Assembly (NCBI GenBank): GCA_020846715.1
Contig: JADLDK010000022.1
Location: 1-64,000 of the forward strand
Direction of reading: 5' to 3'
Length of the DNA: 64,000 nucleotides
Source: Armatimonadota bacterium
GTDB lineage: Bacteria > Armatimonadota > UBA5829 > DSUL01
The notes under the pieces were generated by a model. The model saw nothing but the letters and a program-made list of their open reading frames with translations, was not told the origin of the DNA and ran no database searches. Of this stretch, positions 18,445 through 27,583 are shown in pieces. A program made the position numbers and the translations under genes. Numbering within the stretch: position 1 is the first letter of the stretch; the number at the start of each line of letters is the position of its first letter.

Positions 18445-19891
18445 ACCTTTGTTCCAATTGCCACCACTCTGCCTTGCACTCAGTCTTACATGCGCGCTGT
18501 CCGTGACGTTTACTGGTCGGTGTGTCGCTGAGCAGAGCACTGCGCCTGGACAGCCACAAGCGCAGAGCGCGCCTTCCGATCTGAGTGGCCCACTGACTCT
18601 GGAGCAGGCTGTCTTAGTTGCGCGTCAGAATCAGGGCAGTGTCCTCTCAGCGCAGCACGGCGTCACAGCGTCTGAGGAGCGTCTGAATCAGCAGAAAACC
18701 GGAAACTTGCCGATGCTCACAGGTAGCGTTTCGTACGCGGTAGCCGGGCGTACAAGCCGCGCGCTTTCTTCCGGAAACTTCGTCACCAGCACTACCACCT
18801 CCAGATTGCAGCCCGATGCCAGCCTTGATTTCAACATTTATGACGGTGGGTTGACCTCAGCGCGGGTGCGGCAAGCGCGGGCCGGAGTTGACAGCTCCAA
18901 AGCGTCGCTCAATACAGTGGAAAACGATCTCGGCCTCCTGGTGGCTAACGCCTACTACGGACAGCTTCGCGCCAGCGATCTATTGACCCTGCGCTCAGAG
19001 CAGGTGCGCCTGGCTGAGGAGCAGGTGCGTGGGGTGAAGGAGCGGATTTCTGCCGGAGCCGCAGCGGCAGCCGACGAGGCGCTCCCAATCTCGGAGCTTC
19101 GCAATCGTCAGGTGGATCTCATTCAGGCGAAAAACGACCTTGCCGTAGCCGCCAACGCACTTCGCAACACAATCGGGCTGGCAGCCGGTCCGCCGCTGAA
19201 ACTCGCACAGGAGGCTTCGCCGATCCCTCTGAAGATGGCTGTGCCCACGGACGACGCGTCGCGTATCTCACCGGATGCGCTGAATGCTCCGCCGTCTGCT
19301 GAGCTTCCCCCTGGCCCTGAAAGACCGCTATCCGAACTGCAGGCAGAGGCGCAGCGTCGCAGGCCGGAAGTCCAGCGCGCGCAGGCTCAGGTGCAGCAGT
19401 CGCGGGAGGGCATCAGAATCGCCCGCGTCAATCGCCTTCCCAGGGTGGATGCGTCACTGAGGGCCGATTGGACGCCCAACGCAGACTCCATGCGACAGAA
19501 CTGGACGCTTTTGACGGCTGTTGCGATGCCGCTTTTTGACGCCGGTTTGACGCGTGCGCAGGAGGAAGAAGCGCGGGCAAATGAGTTGAGCGCTCAGGCG
19601 CAACTGGAGCAGACGGTCAAGGACGTGGCCGCCGATGTGACAGACGCCTACAACAATTTACAGAGCGCCCGGGAGCGGGTGGGCGCAAGTCAGACAGCAC
19701 TCGAAGCCGCTCAGGTCAACCTGCAGCAGACAACAGAGCGCTATTCGCTCGGCGCGAGCGGTATCTCGGTAATTGAGCTTGTCCAGGCTCAGGTGCAGTA
19801 CGCCACTGCCGCCAACAGTGCCATTCAGGCTCAGTTTGACTATCAACTGGCGCGGGTTCAACTGGACCGCGCTGTGGGAAATCTGCAATGA
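18437..19891 (+). CDS. TolC-family outer-membrane efflux protein
   Basis: 484-aa channel subunit of a tripartite pump. A signal peptide (MPRPLFQLPPLCLALSLTCA, cleavage near GRCVA) is followed by two OEP repeats rich in Ala/Gln coiled coil (about 55-260 and 300-475), with the recurring pattern VANAYYGQLRASDL and DVTDAYNNLQSARERVGASQ. The start is TTG, overlapping the marR end by 8 nt, and GGGG lies just upstream. A Pro-rich linker (about residues 270-300) separates the halves. Together with the next three genes it makes a complete MacAB-TolC-like exporter. Confidence 0.92.
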   Translation: MPRPLFQLPPLCLALSLTCALSVTFTGRCVAEQSTAPGQPQAQSAPSDLSGPLTLEQAVLVARQNQGSVLSAQHGVTASEERLNQQKTGNLPMLTGSVSYAVAGRTSRALSSGNFVTSTTTSRLQPDASLDFNIYDGGLTSARVRQARAGVDSSKASLNTVENDLGLLVANAYYGQLRASDLLTLRSEQVRLAEEQVRGVKERISAGAAAAADEALPISELRNRQVDLIQAKNDLAVAANALRNTIGLAAGPPLKLAQEASPIPLKMAVPTDDASRISPDALNAPPSAELPPGPERPLSELQAEAQRRRPEVQRAQAQVQQSREGIRIARVNRLPRVDASLRADWTPNADSMRQNWTLLTAVAMPLFDAGLTRAQEEEARANELSAQAQLEQTVKDVAADVTDAYNNLQSARERVGASQTALEAAQVNLQQTTERYSLGASGISVIELVQAQVQYATAANSAIQAQFDYQLARVQLDRAVGNLQ

Positions 19892-19951
19892 CAGCAAAGC
19901 ATTACTACTCTCTCTCGCTCGGGTGCGCCGAAGAAGTCAGGATGCGCCGCA

Positions 19952-21580
19952 ATGCGTGAGCGCAGAAAGAAAAGCATCTGGCAGAACCGCGCCGTGTGGG
20001 TTCTCGGTATCGTCATCGTGCTTATCGCCGGTTTTGTCATCCAGCACCGCCGCAACGCGGATGAAAGCTCCCAGACTACTTATGAGTTTGGAGAAGTGGA
20101 AGTCGGCGATGTCCGCAGCTCCGTTACGGCCACCGGCACGATTCAGCCGTGGAAGACCGTTGATGTAAAATCCAACGTCGCTGGACGGGTGGACAAACTC
20201 GCCGTCGACCTTGGAGACCGTGTCAAGGCCGGACAGCTCATTGCTTTGATTGACCCGACAGACTCTGTCGCGGCAGTGACGCAGGCGCGCTCGGATGTTA
20301 TGTCTTCCCGCGCCAGCGCCGCTCAGGCGGCGGCGGCCAGCTCGGCGCAGCCGACGCTTACTCGTCTGTCAATTCAGGAGGCTCAGGCGAGCCTGGATTC
20401 CGCGCGCCAGTCCGTTGCTCAGGCGCAGGAACAGAAGAAACAGCTTCAGCAGGACCTGGCGACTCAGCAGGAAGTCACCAACCCTCAAAATCTCGAAAAC
20501 GCCCAGAGCGACCTGCACGAGGCGCAGGCTAATCTGGATGCCGCTACAGCCGAGTATGCCCGGCAGCAGAAGCTTTTGGCGAAAGGCTATACGTCGCAGA
20601 GTGAGGTTGACAGCGCCAGGGCCACTCTGGCTACCCGGCAAGCCTCAGCTAACACGGCACGGCAGCGGGAGAAGACAGTCAGCCGTCAGAATCAGCTTGC
20701 TGTTCAGTCACTGCAGGCGCGTATTAAACAGGCGGATGCCTCTATACAGGATAGTAAGGCTCGCGTCGCGCAGGCCACAGCCGCCCTCGCGCTGGCCAGA
20801 CGCAACAGCTTTCAGGATTTTGTAAAAAGCCAGCAGGCGCAGGCTGCGAAAGCGCAGGTGATGCGCAGCGAAGCCCAACTGGAGCAGGCTTCCACGAACC
20901 TCGGCTACACACGTATTCTCGCTCCACGGGATGGGGTGGTCATTCAGAAAAACGTAGAGGAAGGCACAGTTGTCCCGAGCAGCCGCGCGTCCATTGGCAG
21001 CACGAATGCGCTGCTTCAGATTGGCGACACATCGCGGTTGTGGATTGTCTGCCAGGTAGATGAGACTGATATTGGACAGGTGAGTCAAGGGCAGAGAGTC
21101 TCTATCAAGATAGACGCCTATCCTTCCATGCTCGTGGATGGCAGAGTTATCAGAATTGATCCGCAGGCGGTGCTACAGCAAAACGTGACTACTGTCCCCG
21201 TGACTGTGGAGATTCAGGATCCTGATCCCCGCTTCAAGCCCGGAATGACCGCGGATTGTGAGTTTATTGTGGACGAGGCTCTGGGTGTTCTGACTGTTCC
21301 GAATGAAGCTCTCCACGAAGAGAACGGCATTTACACAGTGCAGAAGATGGTCAACGGCAAGCCGAAAGACTTTGAAGTGGAAGTTGGTGTGCCCGGGCCA
21401 GAGACCACGGAGATCAAGTCCGGGTTGAAAGCAGGGGATAGCGTGATCACCCGCACCATCGAACCGGAGGCTTCCCAAGTGAACAACCCGCTGGCCTTTG
21501 GGCCGCCGGGGCGCAGAGGGTCCAGCAGTGGATCTGGCGCACGTCAGGGCGGGGGCGCTCGCGGGGGTGGCGGCAGGTGA
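19952..21580 (+). CDS. MacA-like periplasmic adaptor (HlyD/RND membrane-fusion family)
   Basis: 542 aa. One membrane anchor (residues 13-32, VWVLGIVIVLIAGFVIQ), then a lipoyl half-domain (GTIQPWKTVDVKSNVAGRVD), a long alpha-hairpin (about 105-300) that should contact TolC, the second lipoyl half (RILAPRDGVVIQKNVEEGT), a beta-barrel and a membrane-proximal domain. The hairpin is longer than in E. coli MacA. The C-terminus is Gly/Arg/Ser-rich (GGGARGGGGR). It overlaps the ATPase gene at the stop. Confidence 0.9.
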   Translation: MRERRKKSIWQNRAVWVLGIVIVLIAGFVIQHRRNADESSQTTYEFGEVEVGDVRSSVTATGTIQPWKTVDVKSNVAGRVDKLAVDLGDRVKAGQLIALIDPTDSVAAVTQARSDVMSSRASAAQAAAASSAQPTLTRLSIQEAQASLDSARQSVAQAQEQKKQLQQDLATQQEVTNPQNLENAQSDLHEAQANLDAATAEYARQQKLLAKGYTSQSEVDSARATLATRQASANTARQREKTVSRQNQLAVQSLQARIKQADASIQDSKARVAQATAALALARRNSFQDFVKSQQAQAAKAQVMRSEAQLEQASTNLGYTRILAPRDGVVIQKNVEEGTVVPSSRASIGSTNALLQIGDTSRLWIVCQVDETDIGQVSQGQRVSIKIDAYPSMLVDGRVIRIDPQAVLQQNVTTVPVTVEIQDPDPRFKPGMTADCEFIVDEALGVLTVPNEALHEENGIYTVQKMVNGKPKDFEVEVGVPGPETTEIKSGLKAGDSVITRTIEPEASQVNNPLAFGPPGRRGSSSGSGARQGGGARGGGGR

Positions 21581-22380
21581 TGGCCTCCGCAGTCACGCCA
21601 GACGGGACTCCACCTGTCATATCTGTGCGAGATATTTCCAAGATATACGACCTTGGCAGCACGCGCGTGCACGCGTTGCGCCACGTGGACCTGGACATTC
21701 ACCGCGGCGAGTTGATAGCGGTTATGGGACCCTCAGGCTCGGGTAAATCCACCCTGATGAACATCATTGGATGTCTGGACCAGGCCAGTGAAGGAGATTA
21801 CTGGCTGGACGGAGTGAACGTCTCGGACATGACGGAAGATGAACTGGCGCGGGTGCGCAACCGGAAAATGGGCTTCGTCTTTCAGCAGTTCAATCTGTTG
21901 CCCCGGACATCAGCTTTGAGGCAGGTGCAGTTGCCGATGATCTATAGCGGCGGAGAAGACCGGGAAAGCCGGGCTATAGAGGCGCTGAAAGCGGTTGGGC
22001 TCGGTGACCGGCTGGATCACAAACCAACGGAGCTTTCCGGCGGCCAGCAGCAACGCGTCGCCGTCGCCCGCGCGCTTGTCAACAACCCTACGCTAATCAT
22101 GGCGGACGAACCCACCGGCGCACTGGATACCCGCAGTGGACAGGAGCTTCTCGCTATTTTCCAGCGCCTGAACGCACAGGGTAAAACTATTGTGATGGTC
22201 ACACACGAATATGATGTAGCAATGCACTGCCGGCGCATTGTGCGCTTCAAGGACGGTCGCCTCGTTGCAGATGAATCTGTCGAACAGCCACTGGACGCTC
22301 TGGAAGAGCTTGCCAAACTGCCGCACTTTGCCGACGAGGAGGACGAACTGGCGCCGTCCATTGAGGAGGCCATTTCTTGA
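21580..22380 (+). CDS. MacB-like ABC transporter ATP-binding protein
   Basis: 266-aa nucleotide-binding subunit of the LolD/MacB type. Walker A GPSGSGKST, Q-loop VFQQFNLLPR, signature LSGGQQQRVAVARAL, Walker B LIMADEPTGALD and H-loop VTHEYDVAMH are all intact. GTG 21577 directly precedes ATG 21580; the latter overlaps the adaptor stop. The ATPase is a separate protein here, whereas E. coli MacB fuses it to the permease. The C-terminal tail is acidic. Confidence 0.94.
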   Translation: MASAVTPDGTPPVISVRDISKIYDLGSTRVHALRHVDLDIHRGELIAVMGPSGSGKSTLMNIIGCLDQASEGDYWLDGVNVSDMTEDELARVRNRKMGFVFQQFNLLPRTSALRQVQLPMIYSGGEDRESRAIEALKAVGLGDRLDHKPTELSGGQQQRVAVARALVNNPTLIMADEPTGALDTRSGQELLAIFQRLNAQGKTIVMVTHEYDVAMHCRRIVRFKDGRLVADESVEQPLDALEELAKLPHFADEEDELAPSIEEAIS

Positions 22381-22435
22381 CGCTTGATTGGGCACTCGCA
22401 AAGCTGAAGAAATCAGGGAAAACCGGAGGAGTCCG

Positions 22436-23743
22436 ATGAGCGTAACGCAGACACGCCCGGCCGTCGAGCCTTCGCTGGCGCATAGTATCGATCACATGAT
22501 TGCCGGTCCGGGTATGGGGATCGCTGAGGCAGTCCGCGTGGCGCTGGAGGGACTGGTTGCCAACAAACTGCGCTCCTTTCTGACAATGCTCGGGATCATC
22601 ATCGGGGTTTCGGCTGTGATCGTGATGGTTTCTCTGGGTCAGGGGGTGGCCAAAGCCACGCAGGAGCAGATTGAAAAGCTCGGGACGAACGTGCTCACCG
22701 TGCGCCCGGACTCCCAGCAGCAGGGTGGCGTCAATTTTGGGCTTGGCACCATGCAGACTCTCAAGCTCGCAGACGCGGAGACAGTCCTGCGCAGTTGTCC
22801 GGCGGTCAAAGCTGTTTCTCCGGAGTACGGCGGGCGGGGCACTGTTAAGTTTCAGGACCAGAACACCGTCACTCGTGTACAGGGGGCGGGACCGGACTAT
22901 TTCAGCATTCGCAATCAGCCCATCGCTCAGGGCAAAGGCTTCACCCAGGATGACATGGAGCGCAAGGCAAAAGTAGTTGTCCTGGGTGACAACGTGCGCC
23001 AGACGCTGTTTGGCAACATTCAGGCTGTTGGCAAGTATATCAAACTCAACGGACAGAGTTTCCTGGTGATAGGGGTTGTCGCGCCGCGCGGAGACAGCGG
23101 GTGGCGGAGCCCGGACGATCAGGTAACCATACCCGTCACCACTGCGATGGTTCGTGTGTTTGGCGTCGATTATCTGGATACGATGAGCGTGCAGGCCAAA
23201 TCGCCAGATCAGATGACTGAGGCGCAGGATGAGCTTGTTGCGGCACTTTCCCGGGCGCACAAGCTGCGACCGACCGATCCGCCGGATGTGCGTGTATTTA
23301 ACCAGGCAGATCTAACCGAGAGCGCCACACAGCAGACAAACTTCCTGACAATGCTGCTGGCGGGCATCGCGCTGGTGTCGCTTATCGTCGGTGGCATCGG
23401 GATTATGAATATTATGCTGGTCTCAGTCACGGAGCGAACGCGCGAGATTGGCATTCGCAAAGCTATCGGCGCGCGGCGCAGGGACATTCTCTACCAGTTT
23501 TTGATTGAGTCCACGACCCTCAGCCTAGTTGGCGGGCTGATTGGCGTCGCGCTGGGCATCGGCGTGGCGGTATGGATGGCCGTGCCCTCCGACCGTGGCG
23601 GCCTGGGTTTTCCCACCCTGGTGAGTTTGCCGCCCATCGTTGTATCGTTTGTTTTCTCCGCAGTGGTCGGGGTGGTCTTTGGCGTTTATCCTGCGGTAAA
23701 AGCCTCCACGCTTAACCCTATCGAAGCACTGCGGTACGAATGA
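22436..23743 (+). CDS. MacB-like ABC transporter permease (FtsX domain)
   Basis: 435 aa. One membrane helix after the N-terminal region (FLTMLGIIIGVSAVIVMVSLGQG), a large periplasmic MacB_PCD domain (about 80-290), then three helices forming the FtsX domain (TNFLTMLLAGIALVSLIVGGIGIMN..., ERTREIGIRKAIGARRRDI, ending ASTLNPIEALRYE). ATG 22436 is supported by a GGAGGAG ribosome site; the frame is open a little upstream. It is the mechanotransmission subunit of the pump. Confidence 0.94.
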   Translation: MSVTQTRPAVEPSLAHSIDHMIAGPGMGIAEAVRVALEGLVANKLRSFLTMLGIIIGVSAVIVMVSLGQGVAKATQEQIEKLGTNVLTVRPDSQQQGGVNFGLGTMQTLKLADAETVLRSCPAVKAVSPEYGGRGTVKFQDQNTVTRVQGAGPDYFSIRNQPIAQGKGFTQDDMERKAKVVVLGDNVRQTLFGNIQAVGKYIKLNGQSFLVIGVVAPRGDSGWRSPDDQVTIPVTTAMVRVFGVDYLDTMSVQAKSPDQMTEAQDELVAALSRAHKLRPTDPPDVRVFNQADLTESATQQTNFLTMLLAGIALVSLIVGGIGIMNIMLVSVTERTREIGIRKAIGARRRDILYQFLIESTTLSLVGGLIGVALGIGVAVWMAVPSDRGGLGFPTLVSLPPIVVSFVFSAVVGVVFGVYPAVKASTLNPIEALRYE

Positions 23744-23795
23744 AAAGCTCTCGCGCTGCCGCACTTCTCTAGCCGCAGCGAGTCAGGAGGAACGA

Positions 23796-24479
23796 ATGAG
23801 AGGTTCAATGCGCGCTGCGGCACTAACGCTCGCGGCAATGACAATTAGCGCTGTGGCGTATGCCCAGGGCAGCACCAACGCGGCTGCGTTTCAGAAGTTT
23901 CGCTCGCAGCACAAGTACACGTTTCAGCTCAGCACAACAGTCTTTCGAGGGCTGGCTGAGTGTGAGCGCACGGATTCCACCAAGTTGAAGCCGGCGCAGG
24001 CCAAGCAGATTCTCAGTGTGCTCAACCCTCTGCGCAAGCAGTCCAAGCTCACGCAGGATCAAGCGAAGTCTGCGATTCAGAAGATTCAGCGCGCTCTTGA
24101 TCAGAAGCAGTTGAGCGCGATTGACAAAGTACTCAACAGCAACGCGCGCCCTGGGTTTTCCGGATCTGGAAATCGGCCGGGCAACGCAACCGGTGCGAGA
24201 CCGGGCGGGAATCGTCCTGGGGGGCCAGCGGCAGGTAACAGACCGGCTTTTGATCCTTCCAAGATGAAGGATTTCAATCCGTTCAATCCCAGCAAGACCT
24301 CGCCCAACTATGAGCGGCAGTTGGACAGGGTAAAGCGCCTCTTCAGTTTTCTTGAGGCGCGCTCAGCCAACAAGCCGGCCACTCTGCAAATGATGCGGCC
24401 AGGGCAGGGCAGCCCGCGTGCTGGCGAAAAGAGACCCGGCAACAGGCCAGGCGCAAAGCCAGCACCGCGCAGAAGCTAG
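23796..24479 (+). CDS. Small secreted protein of the efflux operon, unknown function
   Basis: 227 aa with a signal peptide (cleavage near AYAQG, residue about 24). Residues 30-115 are helical with charged and Gln-rich segments (KLKPAQAKQILSVLNPLRKQ, LTQDQAKSAIQKIQ), somewhat like Spy/LTxxQ-type periplasmic proteins. The rest is a Gly/Pro/Arg/Asn-rich linker (GNRPGGPAAGNRP) and a basic tail. A strong AGGAGG site precedes the ATG. It follows the permease by 52 bp and precedes a strong terminator, so it is probably the last gene of the operon. A chaperone or sensor role is a guess. Confidence 0.75.
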   Translation: MRGSMRAAALTLAAMTISAVAYAQGSTNAAAFQKFRSQHKYTFQLSTTVFRGLAECERTDSTKLKPAQAKQILSVLNPLRKQSKLTQDQAKSAIQKIQRALDQKQLSAIDKVLNSNARPGFSGSGNRPGNATGARPGGNRPGGPAAGNRPAFDPSKMKDFNPFNPSKTSPNYERQLDRVKRLFSFLEARSANKPATLQMMRPGQGSPRAGEKRPGNRPGAKPAPRRS

Positions 24480-24520
24480 CCGTCTATCCGGCGCATTTTT
24501 TGCGTCCACCGAAATACAGC

Positions 24521-24554
24521 AAAGGCCTCCGGTCCGTCGAGACCGGAGGCCTTT
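24521..24554. terminator. Bidirectional terminator between efflux operon and small exported peptide gene
   Basis: A perfect 14-bp stem (AAAGGCCTCCGGTC at 24521-24534, GACCGGAGGCCTTT at 24541-24554) with a 6-nt loop. A on one side and T on the other give short U-runs in both directions, serving the genes that converge here. Confidence 0.85.
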
Positions 24555-24573
24555 CGCATGTTCTCCTTTGCTC

Positions 24574-24711
24574 TCAGGAGTTGAGGCTGCCGGGCGCCGG
24601 GGTTGTCGGAGCCGGCTTCTTGTCCTTAGCCTTGCAACTGCACGCGGACGCAGGAATGACTGCCGCGCTCAGCACCACCATAAGAGTCAATGCTGCAATG
24701 AACTTCTTCAC
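24574..24711 (-). CDS. Small exported peptide or lipoprotein (45 aa)
   Basis: GTG at 24711 opens a 45-codon frame with a classical signal sequence (VKKFIAALTLMVVLSAA), then a PASACSC site and a short Lys/Pro-rich tail ending PAPGSLNS. Cys after SA could be a lipobox or lie just beyond a signal-peptidase-I site (ASA). An AGAGGA ribosome site lies about 8 nt upstream. The frame ends just before the bidirectional terminator. Too short for most gene callers; the reading rests on the signal sequence, the ribosome site and the terminator position. Confidence 0.65.
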   Translation of the reverse strand: MKKFIAALTLMVVLSAAVIPASACSCKAKDKKPAPTTPAPGSLNS

Positions 24712-24928
24712 TTTTGTTCTGTCCTCTCATCCTTGCGGCTCGTGTGTCCGCTCCTGTATGAGACGCGGCAGGCAATGAAAATCTGACACTATGGAAAGAC
24801 AAAACTCAAGTGCGTACAACTTGAGTTTTCAGCAGATACTGGCCTGCAAGCCCGCACTGTTCTCGATTGCCGCTTTGTCTTGGGATTACTCGTCAGACTT
24901 TCTTGAGCGACACTTCCTAGTCTCCATG

Positions 24929-26302
24929 CTACTTCAGCCAGTGTACCAGTAAGGTCGCAAGACCGAGAAAAACGCTGAATCCAACTACGTCTTGAAAAGA
25001 CGTCTCGAAGGGGCCCGCCGTTGCCGCTGGGTCAAAGCCCAGTCTCTTCGACAGCATCGGAAAGATCGTTCCCATCAGTCCTGCTGTCAACATGGAGCAG
25101 CACATCGACACGCCAACAACGACACCGAACGGAGCGTGATGTGACCAGATGCCGCCTACCGTACCGAGTGATACGCCGCACGCCAACGCCAGAAGAAACG
25201 CCGCCGACAGCTCCTTGCGCACAGCGCGTCCCCACTTGACCAGCGAGATATGTCCGGTGTCCAGACCCCGTACAACAATAGCCGCGGCCTGCAAGCCCAC
25301 ATTGCCGGAAATAGCGGAAATGACCGGCATAAACGACGCCAACAGAATCACCTGCCGCAGCACTCTATCGAACCGGGAGACCACAAGACCTGCCACCAGT
25401 TCTATCAACATCGTCAATAGCAGCCACGGCAACCGCATTCTGGCCACCTGCGCCGGTGTGCGCTGATCCATCTCTTCGGCGTCCGTTCCCACAATCCGGG
25501 CAATGTCTTCGTTGAACTCCTCCACCAGGACGTCTATCACGTCGTCCACAGTCACAATGCCCATCATCCTGCCAGACTTCTCAAGCACCGGAATGGCAAG
25601 GAGGTCGTACTGAGAGATCAACTGCGCGACATCTTTCTGGTTCGTGTCCAGAGACACGCTCGGTGTCTGCTCAGAGATCAGGGACTGCACTTTGATGTCG
25701 GGGCGCGCGGTGAGAAGGTCAGCGATGCTGCACGAGCCAACAAACTGCTCTCGCGCACCCAGGACGTACACTACATTGATTGTTTCGAGCTCCCTGGCGT
25801 TTGTCTTCAGGTAATCCAGAGCCTGTGAGACAGTGTCTTTCGCGCTGAGTCTGGCAAAGCGCGTCGTCATAAGACGCCCGGCGGTGCGTTCAGGATACGC
25901 AAGCAGTTTGTGAACCTGCTTTGAGTCGGATTTGGCCAGCGTCGCCAGCAGTGGCTGGGACTCTTCTTCCCCATACTCGGATAGCAGCTCTGCCGCGTCA
26001 TCCATCGGGAGAATGTTCAGTAGACGCAAAATGCGATCCCGCGGCGAGTTGCTGATGAGGTATCTATTCGTTGTGGGGGAAACCTCATCCAGCACTTCAG
26101 CGGCTTCCTCATCCGGCAGCGCTTCAAAAGCGCGCAGGGCATGTGGGAGGTCCAGCTCGTCCAAAATGAACGCTATGGCGGATGGGTGAAGCTCTTGCAG
26201 AATGGCGCCGAGGGCCGCGGGTGAGTGTTTGGAGTATGGCCGGCGCAGGGCATGTTTGATTGTGTCAATTGTCTGGTGAATGTCTACGGGCGGCATCCTC
26301 AT
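24929..26302 (-). CDS. mgtE: Magnesium transporter MgtE
   Basis: 457-aa Mg2+ channel/transporter. Cytosolic MgtE_N domain (about 15-120, LPDEEAAEVLDEVSP, LPMDDAAELLSEY), paired CBS domains (about 125-255, AGRLMTTRFARLSAKDTV and IPVLEKSGRMMGIVTVDDVIDVL), then five membrane helices (about 280-457) with the pore motif region SGNVGLQAAAIVVRG. ATG 26302 is chosen because the frame upstream begins only with TTG; an ATG at 26296 is also possible. No Mg2+ riboswitch was recognised before it. Confidence 0.93.
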   Translation of the reverse strand: MRMPPVDIHQTIDTIKHALRRPYSKHSPAALGAILQELHPSAIAFILDELDLPHALRAFEALPDEEAAEVLDEVSPTTNRYLISNSPRDRILRLLNILPMDDAAELLSEYGEEESQPLLATLAKSDSKQVHKLLAYPERTAGRLMTTRFARLSAKDTVSQALDYLKTNARELETINVVYVLGAREQFVGSCSIADLLTARPDIKVQSLISEQTPSVSLDTNQKDVAQLISQYDLLAIPVLEKSGRMMGIVTVDDVIDVLVEEFNEDIARIVGTDAEEMDQRTPAQVARMRLPWLLLTMLIELVAGLVVSRFDRVLRQVILLASFMPVISAISGNVGLQAAAIVVRGLDTGHISLVKWGRAVRKELSAAFLLALACGVSLGTVGGIWSHHAPFGVVVGVSMCCSMLTAGLMGTIFPMLSKRLGFDPAATAGPFETSFQDVVGFSVFLGLATLLVHWLK

Positions 26303-26474
26303 CGTGCATCTGTTTCCTCTAATGCAGCTACACGGCAATTGTACCCACTAACTCTTTCGCCTATCCAAAAGGCCCAGAAAGTCAGTGTGCTCGCGTTATT
26401 TCGAGCCTATCAGGTAAAGTAAAAGAGGTCACAGCGCAGGGCCCTGGCAGACAACCGTACGAGGAGGACGATGC

Positions 26475-26633
26475 ATGAACGATCTCGGCAAGTGGATATA
26501 CGCGGTTGCGTGTGTTCTCATCCCTGTGTGCTGGGGATTGTTGATGGTGTGGTTGTTGAACCACTTTGACGGGATGCAAAGCCGCTCTGATGAGAACGGG
26601 GACACCGGTATCTCAAAGGAAGGCCGTACGTAG
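26475..26633 (+). CDS. Small single-pass membrane protein (52 aa)
   Basis: ATG 26475 is preceded by an excellent GAGGAGGA ribosome site. The protein has one hydrophobic helix (residues about 7-29, WIYAVACVLIPVCWGLLMVW) and a hydrophilic acidic/polar tail (GDTGISKEGRT). It ends 5 bp before the TauE/SafE gene, so the two are surely cotranscribed and probably act together. Family not recognised. Confidence 0.75.
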   Translation: MNDLGKWIYAVACVLIPVCWGLLMVWLLNHFDGMQSRSDENGDTGISKEGRT

Positions 26634-26638
26634 CGTTT

Positions 26639-27583
26639 ATGCTGGACTTCCACCTCGGAATAGGGCTGGGGCATGCGGTTTCACTTCCCGCGCTTGCGGG
26701 ACTTGGATTGCTCGTTGGCATCGTTGCAGGCATGTTCGGGGTGGGAGGTGGCTCCCTTCTAACACCCCTTCTTCTTCACGTCTTCAAAATCCCCGCTGCG
26801 ATCGCGGTCGGTTCCGGTTTGTCACAAAAATGTGGTAGCTCGGTCGTTTCCTTCGCCAAGTACCGTCACCTGAAACGCGGAGATCCGAGAATTGATCTGC
26901 TTATGATGGGCGGCAGTCTGATGGGTGTAGATGTGGGCAGTCGCTTTCTGGCCTATTTGTCTGGACGTCCGGATGTGCTGATTGCGGGACATCCGCTTCC
27001 TCTGGCTATCTTCGTTCTGGACTGCCTGTTCATTCTTGTGCTGGGATGCGCGTCTGTGGGCATGCTCGTCGAGGCTCGACTGGCGTTTCGAAATCCTGTC
27101 TCTCGTGGGGACAAGACGATCCCGGGATTTCTGGTCACCAAAGTGCGCATTCCACCTTTCGTTGATTTGCCAGAGGTTCAGCTTTACCGGGTGTCAGTTC
27201 CGTTGTTAGCCGCAATAGGTCTGGTGTTGGGAGCGGCGGAAGGCGTGATGGGCACTGGGGGAGGCATGCTGCTGATGCCGGTTCTGCTCTATGGCTTCGG
27301 ACTGTCGGCCCGAAATGCCGCCGGAACGGGCAACCTGCTGGTTCTGGCCACGGTATCACTCGGCGCCATCGAGCAGGCGCTCAGGGGTTTCGTCTCTCTC
27401 AGGTTGTCGATGGCGATTTTGGTGGGGTCGTCTGTCGGCGCTCAGATTGGCGCGCTGATCACACACCGCCTGTCCAACAGGGTCTTGCGGCTGATATTTG
27501 CGGTGGTTTTGGCCTTGACAGTTGTGTTTATCTGCTCAGACTTGCTGGCTACTATCCTGGCTCCTCTGCACTCTGCTCAATAG
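26639..27583 (+). CDS. TauE/SafE-family sulfite/anion transporter
   Basis: 314-aa inner-membrane protein with about eight helices. Two copies of the glycine-rich TauE signature are visible: GIVAGMFGVGGGSLLTPLLL near residue 30 and AAEGVMGTGGGMLLMPVLL near 200. The family exports sulfite, sulfoacetate or related sulfur compounds; the real substrate here is unknown. The cytosolic linker (about 130-175) is longer than average. It follows the 52-aa membrane protein and overlaps the convergent methyltransferase gene by 32 bp at the 3' ends. Confidence 0.9.
   Translation: MLDFHLGIGLGHAVSLPALAGLGLLVGIVAGMFGVGGGSLLTPLLLHVFKIPAAIAVGSGLSQKCGSSVVSFAKYRHLKRGDPRIDLLMMGGSLMGVDVGSRFLAYLSGRPDVLIAGHPLPLAIFVLDCLFILVLGCASVGMLVEARLAFRNPVSRGDKTIPGFLVTKVRIPPFVDLPEVQLYRVSVPLLAAIGLVLGAAEGVMGTGGGMLLMPVLLYGFGLSARNAAGTGNLLVLATVSLGAIEQALRGFVSLRLSMAILVGSSVGAQIGALITHRLSNRVLRLIFAVVLALTVVFICSDLLATILAPLHSAQ

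Noticed and set aside
22247-23260. 337-codon minus-strand frame opposite the MacB-like permease
   Set aside because: Antisense to a conserved permease, with His/Arg-rich composition and no domain.
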